Part shown: piece after piece, positions 50,577 to 61,800 of the stretch
Layout of the letters: every line of letters starts with the position of its first letter
Numbering within the stretch: the stretch's first letter is position 1
Assembly (NCBI RefSeq): GCF_023078275.1
Contig: NC_062975.1
Location: 26,973,085-27,037,084, forward strand
Direction: 5' to 3'
Source of the DNA: Leguminivora glycinivorella
Taxonomy: Eukaryota; Arthropoda; Insecta; Lepidoptera; Tortricidae
DNA: 64,000 bases
Notes under the pieces: model-generated
Seen by the model: the letters and a program-made list of their open reading frames with translations, nothing else
What the model was told of the DNA's origin: nothing
Databases searched by the model: none
Translations under genes and position numbers: made by a program

Positions 50577-50914
50577 CGACAGCTAGCGGGCGGGCGAGGG
50601 AGGCATGAGAGCGCCCTCGCCCACAAACGCTAGCTCTCGAGCCGGAGAGCGCGACCCTGTGTCCGGGAAGCGCTCCCAAGGCGAGGATCGGCCGGCTTAA
50701 AAAGCCGACCTGGCGACGGATCCTGATGCAGGATGGCCGCTGCGGGGCCGCGGACGCATTGCGCGAGCTTCCCCGGGACCCCGCACACAAAGCGGTGAGA
50801 GGACACCGTGGGGTTTAGTGGGTAGGGGGGCCTCTTTACAGCCTCGAGCCCCACATAACCGACCGGGTCGCCCACCACCTCAGACCCGGCGGTATGCGTA
50901 AACGCATTCCCCAC

Positions 50915-50948
<34 letters not shown>

Positions 50949-50950
<2 letters not shown>

Positions 50951-51130
50951 TTAGGTTAGGTTAGGTTAGGTTAGGTTAGGTTAGGTTAGGTTAGGTTAGG
51001 TTAGGTTAGGTTAGGTTAGGTTAGGTTAGGTTAGGTTAGGTTAGGTTAGGTTAGGTTAGGTTAGGTTAGGTTAGGTTAGGTTAGGTTAGGTTAGGTTAGG
51101 TTAGGTTAGGTTAGGTTAGGTTAGGTTAGG
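50949..51130 (+). repeat. Telomeric (TTAGG)n array between E7 and E8
   Basis: Pure TTAGG units, 182 bp, the longest uninterrupted array in the window. Confidence 0.97.
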
Positions 51131-51769
51131 AAGGCCGATAAACTGGCAAGGGAGCTGGCGGAAAAACTGGGAGAGGAAGTCCGAGTGTCCAGGCCGACAA
51201 AGTGTGCGGAGTTGCGACTATCCAACCTGGATGACTCTGTGACGTCGGAGGAGGTAGTCGCCGCCGTTGCTCGAGCCGGGGAATGTACCCAGGATCAGGT
51301 CAAGGCAGGGGAAATCCGCCGGGATCACACTGGTCTTGGTACAGTCTGGGTACGCTGCCCGGTCACGGCGGCAAAGAAGGTGTCCGACGGTGGTCGTTTC
51401 CTGGTTGGATGGTCTTCGGCACAGGTGAAGCTGCTGGAGCCCAGAATATTACGCTGCTACCGCTGCCTGGAGGTTGGGCATGTCAGGGCGCAATGCCAAG
51501 CGCAAATAGATCGCGGCAGTCTGTGCTACCGATGTGGAAAGCCGGACCACAAGGCGGCACAATGCTCGGCCGAGCCCCACTGTGCAGTGTGCGAGGCATC
51601 GGGTAAGTCGGCAAGCCATGCCCTGGGCTCCAAGGCGTGCACTGCCCGAGGACCGAGGAAGGATAGGAAGACTCGCGATGGCCCCCCGGCCCCCTCGCAG
51701 TCTTCCCAGCCGGCCGCAACAACACCCGCGGCCAGCAATGCGTTGGGGGAAGCAATGGCCGCTGAATAA
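51131..51769 (+). pseudogene. E8 ORF1, C-terminal part
   Basis: 213 codons are open from the truncation point to the TAA at 51767-51769. The segment covers the conserved domain before the knuckles (SRPTKCAEL...LDDSVTSEEVV) and three zinc knuckles: two CX2CX4HX4C and one CX2CX8HX6C. No internal break is seen. The start codon, coiled coil and acidic N-terminal region are absent. Confidence 0.85.
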
Positions 51770-51772
51770 ATA

Positions 51773-54700
51773 ATGGCCATCAGCTTTCTGCAGGGGAACA
51801 TCAACCATTCCGCCAGAGCACAGGACCTTGTGTACCAGAGCCTGGCGGAATGGCAGATTAGTGTGGGGGTTATTGCCGAGCCCTACTCTGTCCCACCTAG
51901 GGACAACTGGGCTGGCGACTTAGACGGCCTAGTGGCTATTGTCACCAATTCGCCCGCCGGTCCCACGCCGCCCCAAAGAATAGAAAGGGGCCGTGGATAC
52001 GTTGCGGCCTGGGTTGGTGACATTATGCTGGTGGGAGCGTACTTCTCGCCGAACCGGACTCTGGCCGAATTCGAACAGTTTCTGATCGAGGTCGGAGCTC
52101 TGATCGGCAGAAGGCGGCCGGGCATGGTGCTCGTAGCTGGGGACCTTAACGCGAAATCCACTGCGTGGGGATCGCCGGCAACGGACGCCCGCGGGGCTGA
52201 ATTAGAGGAGTGGGCAATATCGACTGGGCTGGTCGTCCTCAACCGAGGGTCGGTCAACACGTGTGTGCGGCAACAGGGTGGCTCTATCGTGGACGTCACG
52301 TTCGCGAACGCTGCCCTGGCGCGCTGTGTTCGAGGCTGGGAAGTGTTGGAAGATGTGGAGACGTTGTCGGATCACCGATACATTCGGTTTGAAGTCTCCA
52401 CACTTCCAGTCAACCCGATCGGTCTGAACCGGCCTTTGCAAGGGGACGGCCCGCGTTGGGCAGTCAAACGCTTAGACCGGGAGGTATTGCTCGAAGCAGC
52501 CGTGGTGAAAGCCTGGCTGCCAGCCGTCGAAGCCCCAGTGGAGGTTGACGCGGAAGCCGAGAGGATGGGGAGTGCCATGGTCGAGGTGTGCGATGCTGCG
52601 ATGCCGCGAGTGGGCCCGGTACCTCCTAAACGTGCTGTGTACTGGTGGTCCGCTGAACTTGCGCAACTGCGCGAGTCGTGTGTTGCTGCGAGACGCCAGT
52701 ACACTCATTACCGAAGGCGGCGTATCCGAGACGCGCCAGAGGAGGAGCGGCTGTATGCAGCGTACACGACGGCCGTCAAAGTACTGCAGGGGGCAATCGG
52801 CAGAGCGAAGGATCTGGCAGAGAAGGAGATGTTGGAGACTCTCAACAACGATCCGTGGGGTAGGCCGTACAAGATGGTGAGGCGCAAGCTTCGCCCTTGG
52901 GCGCCACCGCTCACGCAGAGTCTCCAACCACAGCTCCTGGAGCAGGTCGTTGATGCCCTGTTCCCGACAACACCAGAGGAGCACACACCTCCTCCCATGA
53001 TACCCCCCAGAGGGAGTATGGCTGACGAGGGAGACGCGCCGGAAGTAACGGAGGCAGAACTGGGGGCGGCGGTTTTACGACTCCGAGCGAAAAGCCACAC
53101 TGCCCCTGGCCCTGACGGAGTCCCCGGCCGGGCCTGGGTCCTGGCTCTGGGCCCACTTGAGCCGCGTCTGAGGGCGCTATTCAGCAGCTGCCTGGCGCAG
53201 GGGCGGTTCCCTCGTTCCTGGAAATCAGGAAAGCTGGTCCTATTGCGCAAAGAGGGGCGGCCGGCTGACTCGCCCTCAGCCTACAGGCCGATAGTGCTCT
53301 TGGACGAGGCCAGCAAATTGTTCGAGCGCGTGGTGGCGGCTCGTCTGAACCGGCACCTCGAGGAGGTGGGACCAGACCTCAGTGCCTACCAATTCGGCTT
53401 CCGTCGGGGCAGGTCCACCATCGACGCAATCGCGAGGGTGAGGGCTCTGGCGGATGATGCAGTGTCCCGGGGCGAGGTGGTTGTGGCGGTGTCTCTCGAC
53501 ATCGCCAACGCTTTCAACTCCCTACCCTGGGTGTGCATCAAGGCGGCACTGAGGCGTCACGTTGTGCCTGGGTACCTGAGGAAGACGGTGGAGGACTATC
53601 TCACTGATAGAACCATCAGGTACCCCACCAGCGACGCATGGAGGGAAAGGGAGCTGTCGTGCGGTGTTCCACAGGGGTCCGTCCTAGGGCCGCTCCTGTG
53701 GAACATCGGGTACGACTATGTGCTTCGGGGTGCATATCCACCAGGAGTCGGCGTAACTTGTTATGCCGACGACACGCTGGTGACGGCTCGTGGGAGCACC
53801 TTCAGGGAGGCGTTGGTTCGAGCCACTGCGGGAGTGGCGTCTGTAGTGGCTCGCATTAGAAAGCTGGGGCTGGAGGTGGCTCTGAACAAATCCGAGGCCC
53901 TGTGTTTTCACGGGCCCCGGAAAGCCCCTCCGGCAGATTCCTGCTTGGTGGTGGGTGGGACGTCCATCGGCATCAAGTCGACAATGCGGTACCTAGGCAT
54001 AGTCCTTGATAGCCGGTGGACCTTCAGGGAGCATTTCAAACGACTTGCTCCCAAACTAATCGCGTCGGCGTCGGCTCTAAGTCGGCTCATTCCCAACGTC
54101 GGCGGACCAAACGCGGGCTGCCGGAGGTTGTACGCAGGAGTGGTGCGGTCGATGGCCCTGTACGGGGCACCCATTTGGGCATATTCCCTGGACGCCCAAA
54201 ACCAGGCCCAATTGCGGAGGCCGCAGCGGGTCATGGCGGCCAGGATGGCGAGGGCATACCGCACTGTCTCCTACGAGGCAGCGTGCGTGCTGGCGGGGAC
54301 CCCACCCTGGGACCTCGACGCAGCGGTGCTGGCCGGCATATACTGGCGTGTCACCGAAGCGCGGGCCAGGGGGGTGTATCCACTCTTGGAGGAGGTTAGA
54401 CGGTGGAGGCTCGACTCCCGTCAAGTGCTCCTCCGAAAGTGGAAAGAGCGGTTGGAGGCGCCGACTGCTGGCCACTGGACCATCGGAGCCATCCGGCCCG
54501 TTCTGGAGGAATGGGTCGGAAGAAAGGAGGGGTTCCTCTCCTTCCACCTTACCCAGATCCTCTCGGGGCATGGTTGCTTCGGGAGATACCTGTGTAGGGT
54601 GGCAGGACGAGAACCGACGGCGGAGTGCCACGAGTGCGGTGACGCTGAAGACACAGCGCTACACACGCTGGCAATCTGTCCAGCGTGGGCGGAGCAGAGA

Positions 54701-54928
54701 GCCGCACTCGCGGCTGTAGTGGGGAACGACCTCACTTTGCCCGCTGTGGTGAAATCCATGGTGGGCGGAGAGAGGCCGTGGAAGGCGATGGCCTCCTTCT
54801 GCGAGGACGTGATGGCGCAGAAGGAGGCGTCAGAGCGCAGCAGGGAGGAGGACCCGGCCTCCCAGCCAATACGGCGCAAACGCGTGGGGCGACGGCGGTT
54901 GGCATACGACCGCCGCCTACCACCTTAA
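51773..54928 (+). CDS. E8 ORF2: endonuclease and reverse transcriptase, intact
   Basis: The 1051-residue frame starts three bases behind the ORF1 stop. Residues 1-220 form the endonuclease (AEPY, GDLNAKS, SDHRYIRF). The reverse transcriptase has YADDT near 663 and the CX2CX8HX4C finger lies near 951. The protein ends RRLAYDRRLPP, exactly as in E6. The Phe-to-Leu exchange in GD(F/L)N is shared with E6 and separates these two from the other groups. The enzyme looks complete even though the element lacks its own promoter and most of ORF1. Confidence 0.9.
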   Translation: MAISFLQGNINHSARAQDLVYQSLAEWQISVGVIAEPYSVPPRDNWAGDLDGLVAIVTNSPAGPTPPQRIERGRGYVAAWVGDIMLVGAYFSPNRTLAEFEQFLIEVGALIGRRRPGMVLVAGDLNAKSTAWGSPATDARGAELEEWAISTGLVVLNRGSVNTCVRQQGGSIVDVTFANAALARCVRGWEVLEDVETLSDHRYIRFEVSTLPVNPIGLNRPLQGDGPRWAVKRLDREVLLEAAVVKAWLPAVEAPVEVDAEAERMGSAMVEVCDAAMPRVGPVPPKRAVYWWSAELAQLRESCVAARRQYTHYRRRRIRDAPEEERLYAAYTTAVKVLQGAIGRAKDLAEKEMLETLNNDPWGRPYKMVRRKLRPWAPPLTQSLQPQLLEQVVDALFPTTPEEHTPPPMIPPRGSMADEGDAPEVTEAELGAAVLRLRAKSHTAPGPDGVPGRAWVLALGPLEPRLRALFSSCLAQGRFPRSWKSGKLVLLRKEGRPADSPSAYRPIVLLDEASKLFERVVAARLNRHLEEVGPDLSAYQFGFRRGRSTIDAIARVRALADDAVSRGEVVVAVSLDIANAFNSLPWVCIKAALRRHVVPGYLRKTVEDYLTDRTIRYPTSDAWRERELSCGVPQGSVLGPLLWNIGYDYVLRGAYPPGVGVTCYADDTLVTARGSTFREALVRATAGVASVVARIRKLGLEVALNKSEALCFHGPRKAPPADSCLVVGGTSIGIKSTMRYLGIVLDSRWTFREHFKRLAPKLIASASALSRLIPNVGGPNAGCRRLYAGVVRSMALYGAPIWAYSLDAQNQAQLRRPQRVMAARMARAYRTVSYEAACVLAGTPPWDLDAAVLAGIYWRVTEARARGVYPLLEEVRRWRLDSRQVLLRKWKERLEAPTAGHWTIGAIRPVLEEWVGRKEGFLSFHLTQILSGHGCFGRYLCRVAGREPTAECHECGDAEDTALHTLAICPAWAEQRAALAAVVGNDLTLPAVVKSMVGGERPWKAMASFCEDVMAQKEASERSREEDPASQPIRRKRVGRRRLAYDRRLPP

Positions 54929-55238
54929 AGGTGCCTGTGGGCGGCAGACTCGGGGGCGTCTGTCGCCTACATAAAAGCTCCTGCGTGGCGGGGCGCGTCA
55001 CAAGACCGACGCGCCCATTGAGATGAACGGGGAGGTCTCCCCAGAGACGCGTCCGGAGTCCGGACAGCCGCTGGCGGGGTTACGGAAGAGTTCGTAGCGT
55101 TCCCGTGACCTCGCCCTATAGCGTTGAGGCGGCAACAGAGGGGTTTTAGTGGGTAAACCGGGTCTCATTAGCCCGGGAGTCCCACATAACCATCGGGGCC
55201 CGTCCCCGCGCCCCGGTGGTATGCGTAAAGCATTTCCC

Positions 55239-55302
<64 letters not shown>

Positions 55303-55304
<2 letters not shown>

Positions 55305-55316
55305 TTAGGTTAGGTT
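55303..55316 (+). repeat. Short telomeric spacer between E8 and E9
   Basis: Only 14 bases (GGTTAGGTTAGGTT) lie between the A61 tail of E8 and the first base of E9. Confidence 0.9.
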
Positions 55317-55780
55317 CCCCTTCGACGTGTTGCCACCTTGCCGTGGTGAAGGGGCTTGCGTGCCTCCAGGACCCTCAGGGCTATGCCGGACAGGGCCTCC
55401 CAAACCGGACAGGCCTGAGGCGAGAGGCCAGACTAAGAGCAGCACACGGGGGGCGGCTCCGCGTGTCCCTCTGAAGTCAGCAGAGGGCACAGTGCGAGCT
55501 GCCAGGTGTCCCCCCGGGATGGAGTCGGGGCTCTATGAGCCACCGGAGGCGTGCCCAGGCCGCCAGGCGCGGCGTCGTGGCTACGGCCACCGTCGGGCAA
55601 CCCGCAACCCGCACTGAGCGGACCGGGGGCCTCCCTCACTGAGAGGAAGGCCAAGTGGAGTAAACCACTATAAAAATCCCCAATCCCAAGGTTTGCGGCG
55701 TGCCGATGGGATGCGTGGCTGGGGGGAGCCCAGTCACAAGCGCCGCACAAGGGGGGCATACCCCTTAAAAATAGCAAAAG

Positions 55781-58700
55781 ATGAGTGGTCAACCTAGCGT
55801 ACAACTACCCCAGGAGGTCTCAATCCTCCGTGTCACCACAGAACGGGCATCCGTAATAGATGCCCGTACTGTGGTGACATGCCGCCCGTCGTATTCTGGG
55901 GGGGCACACCACTCTAGGATCAACTCCAACGACACTGGCAAGCGTTCAACGGATACCGATGCTCACGAACTGGATTTGTTGCTTAGGATACGTGGAGGAG
56001 GTGACGCGGAGGAGGCTGTGATCGAGCCCTCCCCGAAACCTGTACTCGGAGGAGAAGATGCGGACAGCGAGGAGGCGGTGGGTACCCCGTCCTCACCCGG
56101 GCTTGCCCTGCCCTCGCCTAAGCCCGTCCCAACGGGGTACCGCCCACTGCGGGATGCGCTCGGGCGTTATATTCGCTACCCCGCGCCCGCGTCCGACACG
56201 CTAACAGGGGCGGAGGATGCGCCTGTGCCCACAGGGTTCAGGCAGTTCGTGCGTCCTCCCACGCCGAACCGAACGCGAATCTTCACGGGGAAGGTTCACG
56301 GCACCCGCGGAGTGGAGGCGTCCATGTCGCCTGAGAGAGAGGAATACTTCTCCCCATCAAGTCTTGACAGACGCGACTTGTTTGGCGAAGGGGCGGCCGA
56401 CACCGGCGACTCGGAAGGCTCGGTGGAAATGGGTCCCCAAAGGCGCACGCGGCGCCCTCGACCTCAGACATGCCCTCGAAGTTCTGGGGCTCGAGGCCCG
56501 AGAAACGACTTGCGGATGAGCTCGCGCTTTCTTCCGGCTCAGAGAGCGACGCGGGACTCTTGCTGGGCACTGCCACTGCCAAAAGAGGCAAGAAAGGCAA
56601 AGGAGGGGGGCGCCGCACCGGCCCCAGAAACAAGCCTGATACGCTGGGCCAAACACCTATCGTCCTGATCGAGCGTATTAGTGTTGGCGATTCCAAGGGT
56701 CGGTTCGTATCTGGATCGGCTCCTGAAGAATCAATGGAAGCCCCGGAGGAAACATCTAAGGGAGATACAGATTCAGTGGTGAGTGTGAACACTGTAAACC
56801 AGGAGGAGCCAGGCGCGTCCATTGCGTCTTGCGCAGATGTTAGTCGTCAGCCAGTTGCACGAGTACAGCGACTCTCTGATTCTGAGTCCTCAGTAGCAAG
56901 CATGCGTACAGTGGCTTCGAAGGAAAGCCTTAAAGGCAAATATTGGAAGAAACCTGAGAAAAGGCCAGCAGATGAGCCAATTCTTTCATCCGACTCAGAG
57001 AGTGATTTTGGAGCACTAAGCGAAGGGTCAATGTTAAACGATCGAAGCAAATTCCTGAAAGCAACTCCGAAACGGGGTAGAGGCCGGACTACAGGCTCTG
57101 GAAAACTCCACTCTGGGACAATTGCTGAAATAGCACAAGAAAGGCAAACACAGGCAGACAAAAACGTGACTGCCCTGAATACGTCGGCGGAAGCAAAGGC
57201 TCGGAAAAAGGCCGAGCGATTGATGAACCAGCAGCTCCCCACTAATATTCAGTTTAAGGAACAAACGTTGGCTGCAATAACACAACATGTACAGGATGCC
57301 CTTAGTGACATTATACACGTGGCCAACACCTCAGGCCACCTAAAAGGGACCCACCAGCAGAAGCTCAACGCTTCAGTAGCGGCTATTGGCGGGGCTTTTG
57401 CTGAGGTGAAGTCCCGCACTGCTACGGAGGAAGTTGCTCGCCTGGAGGCAGCGAATTCTCAACTCTCATGGCAGCTAGCAGAGTTGCGGAAACAGGTCGA
57501 CGAAATGCGGAGCCAGCCTGCAGCGGTTCCTGAGGTGGACATTCGTCGGATCATGGAGGAAGTGTCGCGAGCTACTCACGAAAAGTTTAGTAATATGCTT
57601 AACGCCCGTATAGATGGGATTGAAGACCGTCTTCTCCCGGAACCTCGGCTACGGCCCGCCTTGGCAGCGGACCGCCGAGTAGCAGAAGTGGCTACGGACG
57701 GGCAGTCAGAGCAAAGGCCAGATCCCGCAAGGTCAGAATCTCTACCTACAGCAAATCCGAGTGCTTCCATGCCTGGCAACAAAAAACAACCCCCTCCAAA
57801 GTCGGCCAACAAGCAGAAGAAGGGCAAGCGTGTCAGCCTCGCGTCCCAGGAGGCAGCTGCCGCTAGAGAAACTCCCACAACAACAGCCACTGATGCGGTT
57901 CCCGCACCTACCAAGCAGAAATGGAGTGTTGTAGTGAGCAGAACACCTAAAGGCAAGACGGCAGCAGGGGCACCAACTGCTCAAAAGGAAAAAGTGGCTA
58001 AAGCCCCTAAGAAAACCACTAAGAAGGCAAAACTGAATCCTCCGCGCACGGCCGCTATCACAATAACCCTAAAGCAGGAGGCAGCTGAGAAGGGTGTTAA
58101 ATATGAGTCACTCCTAGCTGAGGCCAAGAAGCAGATTAAATTGGAGGAAATTGGAATCGCGTCCTTGCGCTTCCGAACTGCGGCTACAGGTGCTCGAATG
58201 TTGGAGCTTCCTCCTAACACCGAGAATGCCGAGAAAGCAGCAGACGAGTTAGCCGACAAACTCCGCGTGGTTCTTGGAGAAGATGCCAACATTCAAAGAC
58301 CTGCGAAACGCGCTGAAATACGCGTTACCGGACTGGACGATTCAGTGACATCTGAGGAGGTTGTGGCGGCGGTGGCCCAAGAAGCGGGCTGCACAGCTGA
58401 GGCCATTAAGTCGGGCGTAATTTCGTGGAGCCAGAGTGGTTCCGGGTCGCTCTGGCTGAGCTGCCCCGTGGTAGCTGCTAAAAAACTAGTGGAAGCTGGA
58501 AGACTCAAAGTGGGATGGATTTCAGCACGGGTAGTGCTGCTAGAGGCCAAACCACTACGTTGCTATCGCTGCCTAGAAACTGGCCACGTTGGTGCTAAAT
58601 GCGACAGGGGCGTCGACCGTAGCGACTTATGCTATCGCTGTGGTACGCAAGGCCATTTAGCCCGGGACTGCAAGGCAGAGGCGTGCTGCGCCATATGCAA

Positions 58701-58866
58701 GGCTAATGGGAAGCCGGCTGGTCACTCTATTGGGGCCAAAGGATGTCTGGCTGGGAAACCCAATGCCCGGAAGCCTAAGACCGGAAGTAAGAAGGCAGAA
58801 CAGGGCCCGGCTGCCCCTCTGCCTTCACAGCCACCCGCTGTCGAGGAAATCATGGACACCGCATAA
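55781..58866 (+). pseudogene. E9 ORF1, in-frame fusion of two Gag types, one frameshift
   Basis: It starts with MSGQPS and has one break near 56,440, where CCCCAAAGG replaces CCCCAAAAGG of E5. After that break a single frame of about 800 codons runs through the alpha/gamma joint at 56681 to the TAA at 58864-58866. Because of the joint the protein carries the KxW...KR.ADE...SESD segment twice: once of alpha type (from 56470) and once of gamma type (from about 56,940). Coiled coil, Lys-rich linker and three zinc knuckles are of gamma type. If the lost A is a consensus error, ORF1 is a functional-looking hybrid of about 1028 residues. Confidence 0.8.
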
Positions 58867-58870
58867 TATA

Positions 58871-61800
58871 ATGGCGCTCTCATGTATGCAGGTGAACATC
58901 AACCACTGTGCAAATGCCCAGGATCTTATGATTCAATCGATAGCAGAGTGGCAAATAGGAGTCACAGTTGTATCGGAGCCTTACTTCATCCCTGACCGAA
59001 ACGACTGGGTCTCAGACCATAACAAGACCGTAGCTATCATAGCCCCTGCTGCAGCGGGATCCCCGTCCTTTGAGAACACCGTGAAGGGCCGGGGATTCGT
59101 GCTCGCCGTACTAAGTGGTGTGGCCATTATCGGCGTCTACTTTTCGCCTAATCGCCTTCTGGCTGAGTTCGAGCAGTCCCTAACAGAAGTCGGTGCCTTG
59201 ATTCGACAGATATCTCCCGTCCCTGTGATAGTTGCTGGAGATTTCAACGCCAAGTCGACGGCGTGGGGGTGTCCAGCGACAGATGTTCGAGGCGACGTGC
59301 TGGAAGAGTGGGCTATTTCCCTTGGATTAACCATACTCAACACTGGATCGGAAAGTACATGCGTGAGGCCGCAAGGCGAGTCCATAGTCGATATCACCTT
59401 TGCGTCCGACGCTCTGGCCCGTCGGATTCAAAATTGGAGGGTAGAAGCAGAGGTGGAATCGCTTTCCGATCATCGCTATATTCGGTACGATCTAACCACT
59501 CTTCCGGTCACGGGAAGGAATGTCCGTTTCGCTGCAGGGGACAGTCCAAAATGGATATTGGGGAAACTCAATAGAGAGCTAGCAAAAGAAGCGGCTATCG
59601 TGGAATCATGGGGATCTGTCAACGAACGTATTAACACAGAACTGGAAGCCGAGAGCCTAAGCAATGCGTTAGTCCGCATCTGCGATGCGGCGATGCCGAG
59701 GGCAAAACCTTTCATCCCGAAGCGTCAAGTGTATTGGTGGTGTCCAGAACTCCGCGCATTACGGGACGCATGCGTGGCGGCACGCCGCCGTTACACTAGA
59801 AGCAGGAGAAGGCGCAACCGAATCCTAGAAGAGGAGGACCTTCTATACGCCTCATATAGGGACGCACGCAAGACGCTGCGGACGGCTATTGCGCAGGCTA
59901 AAGAGACGGCATGGGAGGAATGGCTGGAAACGCTTAATAGAGACCCATGGGGTAGACCGTATCGGGCTGTACGGCAAAAGCTCCGACCCTGGGCTCCCCC
60001 ATTGACCAGCAGTCTCCAGCCTGACCTCGTAGAGAGAGTCGTCAGTGCTCTGTTCCCAGAGAGGGGAGAGTTTGTGCCGCCAGACATGACACCGACCACA
60101 AGACCACCGGAAGTAGTAATGGAGGTGCCGCCAGTAACTGACGCAGAGCTCAGTGTTGCGGTCCAAAAACTTCGATCCAAAAAGACTGCTCCCGGACCAG
60201 ACGGTATACCAGGCCGCGCACTAGTGATCGCACTCAGCGAACTGGAAGAAAATGTTAGATCGCTTTTCACGGCATGTCTAAACCAGGGGCGGTTTCCTAG
60301 TAGGTGGAAAACGGGAAAGTTGGTGCTCCTCCGGAAGGATGGGCGCCCACCCGATCAGCCGTCAGCATACCGCCCCATTGTGCTTTTAGACGAAATGAGC
60401 AAACTATTTGAGCGTATACTGGCTACGCGTCTTGCTAGAAGCCTACAACCGGGGTTGAGCGACTGCCAGTACGGTTTTCGCCCTCTCCGCTCCACACTGG
60501 ACGCAATAGATCACGTCAGGACCTTTGCAGAGGAGGAAGTTTCTCAGGGTGGTGTTGTGATGTCCGTTTCCTTGGACATCTCAAACGCATTCAACACCTT
60601 ACCCTGGGAAACCATAAAGGCGGCCCTGAAATTTCACAACGTGCCGGACTACCTACAGCATGTAGTGGCGGATTATTTTGTTGGACGTGCTGTCGCATAT
60701 CCGATAAGGGATGGATGGGCAAGACGGGCAATGTCGTGCGGTGTTCCACAGGGTTCGGTGCTGGGGCCGCTCCTGTGGAACATCGGATACGACTGGGTCC
60801 TACGCGGGGCCACTTTGCGGGGGATTAGCGTATCTTGTTACGCTGATGATACCCTCGTGTCGGCCCGTGGCAGGACCCACAGAGAGGCCGCCTATCTAGC
60901 CACAGCAGGGGTAGCACAGGTGGTGAACAAAATACGGACGCTCGGCCTAGAGGTCGCATTGCACAAATCGGAGGCCCTAGTCTTTCATGGACCTCGCAAC
61001 AAGCCGCCAGAGGGAGCTCAGATCATTGTCGGAGGAACTTCCATCGCTGTCGGGTCGACGATGAAGTACCTGGGACTCGTCCTCGACGGCAGATGGAAGT
61101 TCGAAGCTCATTTCCAACGGTTAGCCCCGAAACTAACAGCAGCAGCCGCAGCGCTCGGGCGAATTCTTCCGAACCTGGGTGGACCTGGAGGAGCCTGCCG
61201 ACGGCTTTATATGAGTGTGGTGCGCTCAATGGCTTTGTACGGAGCCCCGATATGGGCAGACACCCTGAGACCTCGAAGCACGGCCATATTGCGACGACCG
61301 CAGCGGGCCATAGCTCTCAGGGTGGCCCGAGCGTACCGCACCAATTCACACTCAGCAGCCTGTCTGCTAGCCGGGAGCCCGCCATGGGACCTAGAGGCTG
61401 CGGTTCAGTCCAGCGTCTATTGGCGGGTGCAACGAGCAAGAGCAGCTGAAAACTGGCCAGCCCCCCAGGAAGTACGCAAATGGCGGGAAGAGGCACAAGA
61501 GGTCCTCTACGTGCAATGGGCGGAGCGTCTAGAGATCCCGGGAGCTAGCCGGGACTTGGTGGCAGCTGTACGACCGGTTCTACAAGAATGGGTGCAGCGC
61601 AAACATGGCACAATCACCTTCCATCTCGCACAGGTCCTAACAGGACACGGCTGTTTCGGGAAGTACCTGTGCGAGATACTGGGACGGGAGCCATCACCGG
61701 CGTGTCACCACTGCGGAGGACAAGCCGTGGACACGGCCAAGCATACGCGCGAGGAGTGCCCTGCGTGGGCGGAGCCTCGCGCTGCCCTGTCCGCGGCAAT

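Larger units (their letters stand above)
44131..50948 (+). mobile_element. E7: full-length SART-like element, group alpha1
   Basis: Near-identical to E2 from end to end (5' UTR, ORF1, ORF2, 3' UTR), with scattered substitutions and many homopolymer length differences. Some substitutions are shared with E4 and not with E2. The tail is A32. Its flanking arrays differ in length from those of E2, so it is a separate insertion or a re-expanded duplication. Confidence 0.9.
51131..55302 (+). mobile_element. E8: 5'-truncated SART-like element, group beta
   Basis: It starts inside ORF1, with the telomeric GGTTAGG running directly into coding sequence. The C-terminal 210 codons of ORF1, an intact ORF2, the 3' UTR and an exceptionally long A61 tail follow. 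ORF2 and the 3' UTR are related to E6, and the 3' UTR to E1, but clearly diverged. Only 14 bases of telomeric repeat separate it from E9. Confidence 0.9.

Noticed and set aside
55317..55420. Gamma-type HDV-like ribozyme in E9
   Set aside because: E9 has the alpha-type 5' end. None of the GGGGTGC / TCCTCGT / GCGAA elements is present there.
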